Shown in pieces: positions 46,519 to 55,814 of a stretch of 64,000 nucleotides of DNA. The notes beneath the pieces were generated by a model that was given only the letters and a program-made list of their open reading frames with translations, ran no database searches and had not been told where the DNA came from. The translations under genes were made by a program, and so were the position numbers. The DNA lies in contig JAKFAO010000006.1 in assembly GCA_021527695.1 (NCBI GenBank), positions 558,001-622,000 on the forward strand, written 5' to 3'. This stretch comes from Naematelia aurantialba (lineage: Eukaryota; Basidiomycota; Tremellomycetes; Tremellales; Naemateliaceae). Position 1 is the first letter of the stretch. Every line of letters begins with the position of its first letter.

Positions 46519-47299
46519 CTACGCTAGCTTCTTTGTTCTCCTGAATCCTTTCTTGTCCCTTTGGAAGTCAGCGGGGATATCTAGGCTGGCGCGGTGAAGT
46601 GACGCTCCGAGAGGAGAACGAGAGGTGGGCGGGAGGAGGGCAGGAGGAGGACGGGATAAGAGTGGGAGGTCAGGGCAGAAGCTCAGACTCACGGCGCATC
46701 GACGCTGGAAGCCGCTGCAGCAGGCGGCTCTGGGCTTGCGCTCTTACTTGGGCCGGTATGGAACGCCTCTGGGTGCAGACTCATGGTCCTTGCGCCCTGC
46801 TCGAACGCGCGCTGCGTCTGCGCAATGTACTCTTCTCGCGAGGGCGCAGGGCGGTCCGTCGTTATTCTCACTCGTCCATTTTCGTACGATACCCCCCGTG
46901 CGCCGAGCGACTGCCGTGTCGATTGCGACGAGCGGGAGAGCGTGCGGGAGAGGACGGTGATCCCGTCTAAGAGAGCGTTAGCGTCTTCTCTGTCCACTCT
47001 TGTCTTGTCTCGAGTCTCGAGTCTCGAGTCTCTTGTCTCTCGTCTCTTAACTCTCGTCTCTTGTCTCTTGGCTCGAGTCTGCGGTTGCTGCAAACTCGTA
47101 CGCCCACGACGCTATCGATGCCAGTGATGTCACAACACCACCGATACCATCGATACCAGTGACGCCGATCGAAGCCACACGAGCAGTTGTGCCCACCAGT
47201 GTTGGGAAGAGCAGTACTCACACACTGCGCCGAGAAAGACGACGAGGACAAGCGACGACGAGACGACGTCCCACGCTGATCTGCCTCTATCAGCGTCAT
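46519..47299 (-). CDS. Small conserved-looking protein, function unknown
   Basis: Three exons are proposed: 47299-47224, 46966-46693 and 46585-46519, giving about 138 aa. The middle exon is well supported: GITVLSRTLSRSSQSTRQSL, then SYENGRVRITTDRPAPSREEY. The last exon supplies a charged end, LDIPADFQRDKKGFRRTKKLA, that looks conserved. The last donor/acceptor pair (46692 and 46586) keeps phase. The first exon and its splice are less certain, because intron 1 (about 257 nt) is partly made of a GAGACTCGAGACTCGAGA repeat and other acceptors are possible. The protein lacks a signal peptide or membrane segment and looks soluble and basic. I do not recognise the family. Confidence 0.5.
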
Positions 47300-47921
47300 G
47301 TCCTGACTCCACTTTCATCGGGCTCACGTCATGCTGCAGAGGTGCTATAAGCGTGCGAAGTGTGAACTAGTAGACCAGTAGAGTAACAGACCAGTAGACA
47401 GTAGAGTAACAGAAGCAGTAGAGACTAGAGAGTAGAGTACTAGAGCAGTAAAGAAGTAGAGCAGTAGAGAGTAGAGAGTAGAGAGCAGAGCAAGAGAAAA
47501 GTCACTGTGCTGCGGTTGCAGCGCGTCGCCGGTCGTTTCGGTGGAGGTTTCAAAGTGTGGCGGCAGAGTGGGTGATCTCTTGACGGGGGCATGGGTGCTC
47601 CCTGTGACTGGAACTGACGGGGACGCTGGTGATACCACATATTGCATGTGCTCTGGGATGTGCAATACCTGATTGTCCGTCTCAAGTCTGATCCAGTCAA
47701 GTATAAAATGTCAGAAAGCGAAAATGTCCCTCCATGACCCGTCGGCACCTGGCCGAGTTGATCTCCTGCCGCCTCTTCCTCCCTCTGCCCTTCTCCCTTG
47801 TCGTTCTCCTTTCCCCGTCTCCCGTCTCCCGTCCCCATCTCCGTCTCTCCTCACTCTCCCTCCCGCAATCCTGTACCTCGTCGTCCACCTCCATCACCCC
47901 ACCATCCGCAATCGCCACCCC
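47300..47921. other. Intergenic gap with AGTAGAG repeats
   Basis: About 620 bases between two minus-strand genes. A degenerate repeat of CAGTAGAGTAACAG/AGTAGAG words occupies about 47370-47490. No gene is seen. Confidence 0.55.
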
Positions 47922-49832
47922 TCACAGCGCCAGGCCGACCTCGTCCGGCTCGGCCATCTCCTCCCGCAGCTCCATCATGATGGCCTCCTTGCCGCCCATG
48001 ACCGGGGTGAGGCTGATGATGCTCGCGGTATGCAGGTCGTCGTCGCTTGCCTCGCTGGCCAGTGAGATCGAGTCCCGATTTCTCCCGCCTGCCTCGCACC
48101 CGCCGTCCGAGGACGCTACCGACCCGTGGAACGAGTACATGCTGGCCCGCTCGGTGACATCAGAGAGCGAGGAGGACGAGCCGGTCGTGAGCGTGAACAC
48201 GCCCGAAGTGGGCGAGTTGGGGTGCGCTCTCGCGGTGCCGTAGAACGCCACGCGGTGCGCCGACGAGCGCGAGTACCGCAACGTCGCCGACGCCGACGCC
48301 GGGGCCGCGCTCGTCGCCGCGTAGATGTCGGCGGTAGGCCCAAACTGGCGGTACAGAGGGGCCGACTGCGGGCTCGACGCCCGAGGCGGCACCACGCGCG
48401 CCATCGTCATGTCCAGCGGAGGCGGGACCGGCCGCCGTCGCGGCGACAGCGGCGCCGTGCTGTGTGAGATAGACCGCATGTCCAAGTCCAGCCCGAGTCC
48501 CAGCCCGGGATTCGCAGATCCAGCCCGGCTCAGCCGCGGCGTGGCGGGTTTCTCCTCTTGGTCGTGAGGCTTTTGGCCGTCGCCGCCAAAAGCAAAGCTC
48601 GGCATGTTCGACTCACTCAGACTGGCAAGCATCGAGCCGAGCGCCTCCTCGACGTCGGGAAACGAAACCAGGCTCGACTCGGAGCTCGACGTCGGCATCG
48701 AGTATGCCACCGAGTCCTGCGAGTCTGACGACGGCATCGTCTGCGACGACTCGAGCGAGGGGAGGGATGGATACGACTGGAACGGCGGGCTAGGCGGCAG
48801 CGGGTCTGCTGGGGCTGGAGACTCGATCGAGTTGCTGGATTCGGAGGAGGGGAGCGGCATGGTCGGTTGGAACGGCGAGAAGTCGAGATTGACGTCAATG
48901 AGCGACATGGGTGCGGCTCTGGGCGTCGGCATCGGCAGAGGTTCGGGCTGCTCGAGGGGGACATCCACCATGTCGGCGTCGTCGAGTGTGACCGCTGCGG
49001 CGAGGGCGACGCGCTTCTTGCGGGGCGGAGCGACCCATGCGCCGCGGAACTCCTCCGCGTTGTCCTGCGGCGTCGCAGGGATGATGTTGAGCATTGGCAC
49101 GCTCGCGTCCGGGCCGATGCCCGACAAGCTGCGCAAGCTGTCCGAGCACGGAAAGAGGGACGAGTGCCGGGGAGGGCGCGGTGCCATCTCGCCGGTCAGA
49201 GGCAGCGATTCGGGAAAGACAGAGGACCGGGTCACGCTGCGCGTGCGCTCGTGTGTTGGGCGGTAGGGCGAGGGCGGCGGCGGCGCGCGCGTCTGCATGC
49301 TCGACACGTACGCCATCGGCGGGGTCGTGACGTGCGATGCCATCGGCGGGGTCGCCAGTGGAGAGGTGCCCGCGTACCCATGAGGGCCGAGCGGGTGGTT
49401 GTGGCTGTGTGGATGGGGGTGGCTGTGGCTTCCCGAGCTTGAGCTCGAGCCAAGGACGATCATAGAGTGTGTACGGGAGCCGAAGGACGACGATGAGGGA
49501 GAAGTAGGGCGCGAAGACCGCCGTGCACGGAGAGAGGGCGACGGTGATCGCCCCGCGGCGGGGATCGGAGTCGGCTCGTAGAATGTCTGAGGGCGCGTCG
49601 ACGCCGGGTGACGAGACTGGTCATAGTTGGTGACGATGACTTCTGGGGTCCTAGGGCTGCCCCGAGTGCCCGCAGCTGAAGATGCAACTGCACCGGCGCC
49701 AGCGAAGCGGATGGACGGTCCCGAGGACGAGCCGTTCTCTGGACGTGGTTTGAGGATCGGGCGCGGTGCTTCAGAGGGGAAGACGGGGCGCAGCGCAGCC
49801 TCGGCAGACGAGGACCGTTTCTTCCAGAACAT
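47922..49832 (-). CDS. Disordered Ser/Pro-rich protein, unknown function
   Basis: One long exon, 636 aa, from the ATG at 49832, whose protein begins MFWKKRSSSAEAALRP. The frame is open further upstream to 50225, but that part has poor composition. The protein is rich in Ser, Pro and Ala over almost its whole length, with a short His/Pro/Ser run (SHPHPHSHNHP). Islands that look less disordered include RGAWVAPPRKKRVALA, RVAFYGTARAHPNSPTSGVF and a C-terminal acidic helix, GGKEAIMMELREEMAEPDEV. Many SP and TP sites suggest phosphorylation by proline-directed kinases (inference). I recognise no domain. The length of the frame in a GC-rich genome, together with uniform protein-like composition, supports a real gene. 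Confidence 0.65.
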   Translation of the reverse strand: MFWKKRSSSAEAALRPVFPSEAPRPILKPRPENGSSSGPSIRFAGAGAVASSAAGTRGSPRTPEVIVTNYDQSRHPASTRPQTFYEPTPIPAAGRSPSPSLRARRSSRPTSPSSSSFGSRTHSMIVLGSSSSSGSHSHPHPHSHNHPLGPHGYAGTSPLATPPMASHVTTPPMAYVSSMQTRAPPPPSPYRPTHERTRSVTRSSVFPESLPLTGEMAPRPPRHSSLFPCSDSLRSLSGIGPDASVPMLNIIPATPQDNAEEFRGAWVAPPRKKRVALAAAVTLDDADMVDVPLEQPEPLPMPTPRAAPMSLIDVNLDFSPFQPTMPLPSSESSNSIESPAPADPLPPSPPFQSYPSLPSLESSQTMPSSDSQDSVAYSMPTSSSESSLVSFPDVEEALGSMLASLSESNMPSFAFGGDGQKPHDQEEKPATPRLSRAGSANPGLGLGLDLDMRSISHSTAPLSPRRRPVPPPLDMTMARVVPPRASSPQSAPLYRQFGPTADIYAATSAAPASASATLRYSRSSAHRVAFYGTARAHPNSPTSGVFTLTTGSSSSLSDVTERASMYSFHGSVASSDGGCEAGGRNRDSISLASEASDDDLHTASIISLTPVMGGKEAIMMELREEMAEPDEVGLAL

Positions 49833-51696
49833 GGCGACTGCTGCCTGCAGCGTCGGGTTTGCGAGCGTAGTACAAGGGTGAGATGTCGACTGGGGTCGTC
49901 TCGTGTCGCACGGCCAGCGGTGTTGGTCTCGGTATATGAGGCCGAGGCGTCGTGAGCGAGATGCGTGTCGCGAGCAACGTCTAGCGGGAGTGTGAGTGGG
50001 AGCGGGAAGTGGGAAGCGGAGAGAGAGAGCAGAGAGCGAGACGGCGAGTGTGCTCGTAGAGGTGCCAGAGGGAGACGGCGAGTGTGCTCGTAGAGTTGCA
50101 AGAGCGAGACGGCGAATGTGCTCGTCGAGGTGCCAGAGGGAGACAGTATGTCCAGTGGTCGCGAAAGGAGCGTGTGGCGAGCGGGGCTCACCCTTCCAGC
50201 CAGGTCGACAGGCTGATATGCACAAGATGGCTGGGAGCGGGAGACGAGATGCAAGAGAGACGTATAGAAGAGGTCGGGTGCTGTCACGGGAGTAGTTGGA
50301 GGGATAAACAAGACCAGCCGCAGGATTAGGATTCCAGCCCGGTGCCGAGCCGAGTCAAGCTCGCGGCGTAGCCAGTGCGCTCGCAACAGACCGCACGCCT
50401 GGGTTCCCAGCAGCCCCTGGCCCTTTGCCTTCGAGTGCCCAGAGCCAGCACTGGCCACAGTGACTGGGTGACTGGGTGACCAGAGTGACTGGGGGACGCG
50501 CCGCCAAAATGTGTTGTGCACGGAAAGTCAAGCGCGTCGCTGACTTTCTTTTTTTTATGGGACAACTTCCCCGGTGCCTCCAGCCAGCACTGTCACTCGT
50601 TGACATGTCCCATCTGGCCGGCATGGCGTCACACAGCACCCTCAACAGCGTATACATGCCTGCCGTGCTCGAGTGGGTCACTGGTGAATGGGGGGCACAG
50701 GGAGGGGTGTATGTCAGCCTGCAACTGGGCAGGCTTCCTGCTGCGCGACGCGCTCGCCCCTCGCACTGCGACGACGGCAGATTCACGCACGTTGTGGATG
50801 AAACCGCAGCCAGCACGCACAAGCAGCAGCGCAAGCACAAGCAGCACAAGCAGCACCAGTACAAACAGCATCGGCATCAGCATCAGCAACCAGTACAAGC
50901 TTGGCTACCGGCTTTGACGACTGTGAAGGATGGCAGGTTTGGCATCAACACGGCGTGATGTTTCGCCGACACTGAAATTCCCGCCGCCGCAGACTGCGAG
51001 TGAGTGGGCGTGAGAGTCTGTCGGCGAGCTTTCTCTTGCAATGCATCAAGACTGCCGTTGCGCAGAGCCACAGCGGACACGGGGAGCGCAGTCGTCGACG
51101 TGCCGGTGTCTCTGTATCTGCCTGTATCTGTATGCATCTGTCTGTATCTGTATGTATCTGTGTCTGCACCTGTGTTTATCTGTATCTGCATCTGTCTGCA
51201 TCAGGGCTTCATCTGTCTGCGTCCATGTCTGCTGCTGCTGCGTCTAGTCTCACCTGCGCTGTCTGCGTGGCCATGTGCGGCGCTGTCCAGACATGCCAGG
51301 GAAGCAGAGTCGGCGAGCAGGCAACCAGCAGGCAAGCAATCGTTATATGCAGGTGTATGAATGCTATGATCAGAAGCCAATGTACAAAAAAGTCCAAGAT
51401 ACAGCACGCCAAGGCGCTCGTCCGCTTCTGCTACGTACAACACGCGTCCTCCCATGCACACCACGCACCACCCCTCGTCACGACCTGCCTCGTCGGGATA
51501 TGCACACTATCGTCGGGATATGCACACTACAGATCACCCCTGGCCAGGACGACGCGACGCGAGACACTCTAGGCCGTGACGGCCGTGATCATCCTACGAG
51601 AGTCGCCCCACGTCGACCGCAGACCATTCTATGCTTTGGAGGCATCGATCGGCAGCGTAGGCATTGCCGCCGCCGCCGCCGCCGTCGTGGTCACCG
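49833..51696. other. Long intergenic region, no supported gene
   Basis: About 1.9 kb between two minus-strand genes. It contains GAGACGGCGAGTGTGCTCGTAGAGGTGCCAGAGGG-type direct repeats (about 50035-50140), an AAGCAGCACAAGC repeat (about 50820-50890) and a TCTGTATCTGTATG repeat (about 51110-51215). Several open frames of 100-280 codons cross it, but their composition changes with the repeats and they have no recognisable motifs, so I do not call them. Confidence 0.5.
51110..51215 (+). repeat. Degenerate TCTGTATCTGTATG repeat
   Basis: Short tandem words of CTGTATCTGTATG type in the gap downstream of the White Collar 2-like gene. Confidence 0.85.
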
Positions 51697-54341
51697 TCAC
51701 CGAACATCCGAGTTCTTCTTCTTGCGCGGTTTCTGCCGTCCCTCGCGCTTGGCGACTTCTCTCGCGCGTTTCAGCCCGCACCTATCCATATCAGCTCATA
51801 CTCTTCCCATGAATCGCGGTACCGCCCGCACGGCGACAACAACCCCAGCGACAACCCCAGCGACAATATCTGCAGCCGCGATAGTTGCAGCGCCACCGCC
51901 GCCCATTCCCCAAAACTCACGCATTGCACAGGTCCTTGATCCCGCTCTCGCTGCGACGCCACTCTGGGCTCTCCCTCGTCCCGCACCTCAAACAACATTC
52001 CACGTTCCCCGGCGGCCGCACCATCGGCCGAGTATGCAAGGATCCTCCGCCTCCGCCTCCCGCAGCACCCCCGCCCGCACCGCCATTGACCCCGCTTCCC
52101 CCGCTAGCTGACAGTTCCTTCTGGACAGGCGGGCTGCTGTCCATGGACAGCCCGTAGCTGTCGGGATAAGGTCCGCCCGGGGACGGAGTGGGATACGCCT
52201 GCAGGTGTGGAACAGTGTGTGAGGTGGGCAGGTTGCGAGAGGTGTGGAGGCTGGGCGAGCGGTGGTGGTGGTTGTGATTGTGGATGCACTGGCGGCTGCC
52301 CCTGCCCTTGCGTTTGGGGTTGAAAGCCCGGTGGCGTGCGTGTGCCGTCGTCGTATCCGAACCCGCGGTCCTCTGGACGCCAGTCATGGGCCGGAGCGAT
52401 AGCGCCGTGACCCGCCCATTCTTGTTGCGGCGTCATGAGGCCGTACAACTGCTGTGCTGGCTGCGCCGGTCGTGGCTGTGGATGTGGCTGTCCAATCTCG
52501 CTCTGCCCGTTCGTCTGGAAACACGCAAAGATCAGGCTGCCGTACGGGATGAACACACTCTGGATGTGCCTGTACACCCCCTCGGTACTAGTAGAGTGCT
52601 TTGCGCCGTATCGACTCGTGCAGCTCGTGCGGATCTCACCGGGCCGCGTAGCCAGCTGGGAGGGGTCCATATTGACCGGACGCATGAGATTCGTATACTC
52701 GTCTGCATCGTACAGCCCGTCAAAGCAGTCTGTGGAACCCGGAGGTCGCGGCGGTGGCCACGAGAAGACGAGCGAGTTGGGGCGTGTCGGCGAGCTGGCG
52801 GTGGTGTGGAGCTGGAATATCCGGAAGGGAGGGAATCGCGATTTCGGGGGTACTGGGATAAGGTTGGAAATATGTCGATGGAGTGCTTCAATTTGCTAGT
52901 ATAATCAGCAATTGACCACAAGACTCGAAGCGAGGTGCTCAATACCGTCGCCGCAAGAAGCAAGAAGCATCAGGCAGCACGGCAACGGTGTTGAGCAATG
53001 GTCTGCCAAATGCGAAGACTCACGTCCTCTCCCATGTTGGCAGTGCCGCAGAAGTTTGACCATTCCGTATCTCTCTTGGCTGGGTCGTTGTTTGCCACTG
53101 GATCTTTATCCTTGATCGCATGAAAGAACGCCAACAGAAGCCCATCTGCGACCTGCATGGAAGAGAAATGAATGCATCGCATCAGCTTGCCGCACACAAA
53201 CTGGTCGTTGCGCAGCCAAGCTCACTCACCCAGTTGAGGACGAGGTCGATGATGAGGTATTCGTCATCTTCGACGTAAGCCTCTGCGTCGTATGGGTATT
53301 CGATCTCGGCTGGCGGAGCACCCAGAATTGCTCTGATTTGAGAGAGACGAGCGAAGCGGAGCCTGCGGAGATCAATGTCAACACTCTGGTCATGCGGATC
53401 TTTGCCTGTCTGAATCGAGGAGACGAGGCAAGGCAGTAAGGGTACCCACCGAGTGACGCTGCCTTGCAGGTCGTCGGCTGCAATGGCGTTCATGAGGTCG
53501 TGTCTCGCCTCTAATGTATGTCAGCGGAAGTCCAGCGTCTCTGTCTCTGCCAGTCTCTGCCTCGCCGTCTTCCCCCGTGGATGTCTGTCTCCGGTTCTCT
53601 TTCTTTTCTATGGTCCCATTCCGCTCTTCTCCACATCTTCTCAGGCCTTCTTCCTTCTTTCTCTCTTTCCTCCTTTCCACCCCTTGTTTCTGGATCTGAC
53701 GTGGCCGTCTCAGTCCTCATCTGCTGCCATTTCCCTCGTCCCTCCTTACCACTGCCCTCTTCCTCTCTTCATGCCGCTTTCTGCTCTCTCCCTCTCTCTG
53801 TCCTCGTGCTCTTTCTCTTTCTGTCTCTCTTTCTCTCTCTCTTTCTCTCTCTCTGTCTCTTTCTCTTTCTCTTCGTTCTCGTCTGACGCTCGCCACGAAT
53901 TCCGTACTCACGTTCCCGTTCTGCAGGATGGATAAACTCCAGAACCCCTCTCCCCATGAACGAGATCCCCTGTTTGCCGAGATGCGCAGCCAACACCGGA
54001 TCGGGGTGGACAAATTCGAGCTCGAGCTTGCCGTTGCCTGAAGGGGCGGGGTAGCGCGGGGTCAGGAGCGCCCAGTAGCATCGCACGCCGCCGACGCGCT
54101 GCGCGAGGAGGTTAGTGTCGTTTGATCTCTGTCCCTCTGTAGCAAGGGATGAGGGATGTTTTCGAGTCGGGATGAGGGATGGATCAGATGGGTCAAGTAC
54201 AGCAGTGACTGGAAACAAGAGCGTGGAAGGCAGGAGTATGTCGGAGAAGACAATACATTCGCTAGAAGCATGAAAGATACTCACAGGCACGCCTGAATTC
54301 GACGATCCCGACGAGAGAGAGGACGAGGCGGACATGTCCAT
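51697..54341 (-). CDS. White Collar 2-like GATA/PAS transcription factor
   Basis: Partner of the blue-light receptor White Collar 1 in fungal photoresponse; basidiomycete relatives are called Bwc2/Cwc2. Exons, leftward: 54341-54285, 54098-53912, 53510-53450, 53362-53230, 53152-53024, 52895-52290, 52198-51921 and 51781-51697, giving 511 aa. The N-terminal PAS-like region has RVGGVRCYWALLTPR, FVHPDPVLAAHLGKQG, LQGSVTRLRFARLSQIR and DTEWSNFCGTANMGED. A Pro/Gln-rich linker follows. The GATA finger is CLRCGTRESPEWRRSESGIK..CNACG, that is C-X2-C-X18-C-X2-C, split by the last intron. A basic tail ends KPRKKKNSDVR. No flavin-binding LOV Cys motif is seen, as expected for WC-2. The frame is open upstream of 54341, so an extra 5' exon is possible. 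Confidence 0.88.
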
Positions 54342-54461
54342 CCGCCGCTCAGTGTCGTACGAGGGCCGCAATCGCCCGCCTAGCGTGCTGTCCTCGTCCC
54401 TTCCCGCCGAAGCACCACGAGGCTCTGTTAGTCCCAGTGCTAGTTCCTGGTGACCTAGTTC

Positions 54462-54546
54462 GTGTGCGTGTGCGTGTGCGTGTCTGTGTCCTAGTGTGCG
54501 TGTGCGTGTGCGTGTCCTAGTGTCCGTGTGCGTGTCCGTGTCCTAT
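54462..54546 (+). repeat. GTGCGT/GTGTCCTA repeat
   Basis: Alternating GTGCGT words with interspersed GTGTCCTA, about 120 bases upstream of the White Collar 2-like start. Confidence 0.88.
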
Positions 54547-54709
54547 GAGTCCGTCGCTGTAGAAGTCTCGCAACGCGGCCAGGCGGAGATGGTCGGTCGT
54601 TCGTCTACAGACGTGCGCTTCAGCTCGCCGAATCCCCGACCGCGCCACGTCGGCTGTAGTAACTGTAGGCTGAACTACGATCGATACGCGCGATGTCGAC
54701 GTTGGCGTT

Positions 54710-54764
54710 ACGTTGACGTTGATGTTGACGTTGACGTTGACGTTGATGTTGATGTTGATGTTGA
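54710..54764 (+). repeat. GTTGAC/GTTGAT hexanucleotide repeat
   Basis: Nine or so copies of GACGTT/GATGTT, about 370 bases upstream of the White Collar 2-like start. Confidence 0.9.
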
Positions 54765-55814
54765 CCTCTGCGAGGCGATGGTAACGATGTTGGTGACGGC
54801 GATGGTGACGGTGTTGGTGACGGCGATGACAAGCGGGGAGGACGAGATCGTCGGAGCCTCCTTGCGTCCTCCGACGAGCCCACCGATGAATGGATCGACC
54901 CGCGCCAAGGAGACAAGAGACGAGAGACAAGACGAAAACGAAACAAAGCCACCCAAAAGCGAAAAGGCGAAAAGCGACGGTGCCAAGGGAGTTACCGTTG
55001 GCTGGTTTGCCTAGTCTGGGGGGGCGCTTCGATCGCACGTCGATCACTCTAGTCACTTGCATTTTCCAATCTTCCGACCTCCGACTTGCTAATCCGATTT
55101 GGGCGACGCCCTAATCCCTATAGCGATGATGCCGCGGCCTCCTAATAGGCCCTCACTTGGTAAAGGGACAGCCGGGCGCCTAATCACAGGAGTTTATATG
55201 TAATCCCACAGCGAGGTCGACAAGCTTATCGGTTCCCGCTAACCTCCCAGCCGCTAGACGCTACAAGGTACGTTTGTATCGTGTTCCGTAGTCTAGTTGC
55301 GCCTTCACCACGTCTGCTCGCGCCCAACGAAGACTGACCGACTGACCGACTGGCCAACTGAATGACTCTAACATACACTCTCGCCGTGCGTTGCCTCTTC
55401 CGGCAACTGACCAGAGGCCACGGATTGACGAGATTCCAGTGCCTGGATTCCTCATGTCCGACGAGCGACGTGACGACACGGCCAGTGACGAGACGGCGTG
55501 GAACTCGCGAGATATATGCACACGAGACAAAATCTACATGGGTCTACTATTCTACACGATAAATACAATTGAAATCACACGAGATGCTACACTCTGAGGC
55601 GAGATCTCGACATGACCCACACTGTCGTCGCTTGCTCAAGATGACGAGTCGTGCTCAACATCGTCGAGCGTCGTTTCGTCGTGAAACTCATTATATCACC
55701 ACGTCGCTCGGTCGATACGGCGACCCCGCCGTCACAATCTGTACGAGCTCCTGCCAAAACACCCACGCAAAGCTCGTCATCGGCCTGTCGCTTGTCAGCT
55801 TCCAAAATCATGCT

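Larger units (their letters stand above)
54342..55814. other. Long gap upstream of the White Collar 2-like gene
   Basis: About 1.5 kb between the WC-2-like start and the RdRP stop, both on the minus strand. It holds a GTGTGCGTGTGC/GTGTCCTA repeat (about 54462-54546) and a GACGTTGATGTT repeat (about 54710-54764). It may include an untranslated leader or a missed first exon of the WC-2-like gene. No other gene is seen. Confidence 0.5.

Noticed and set aside
50476..52111. Open frames of 130-280 codons in the gap downstream of the White Collar 2-like gene
   Set aside because: Composition follows local repeats, no motifs are seen, and the right end overlaps the verified GATA-finger exons on the other strand.
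55100..55260. Possible structured RNA or telomere-like sequence (CCCTAATCCCTATAG)
   Set aside because: Only one or two loose motif matches and no recognisable RNA family; not enough to annotate.
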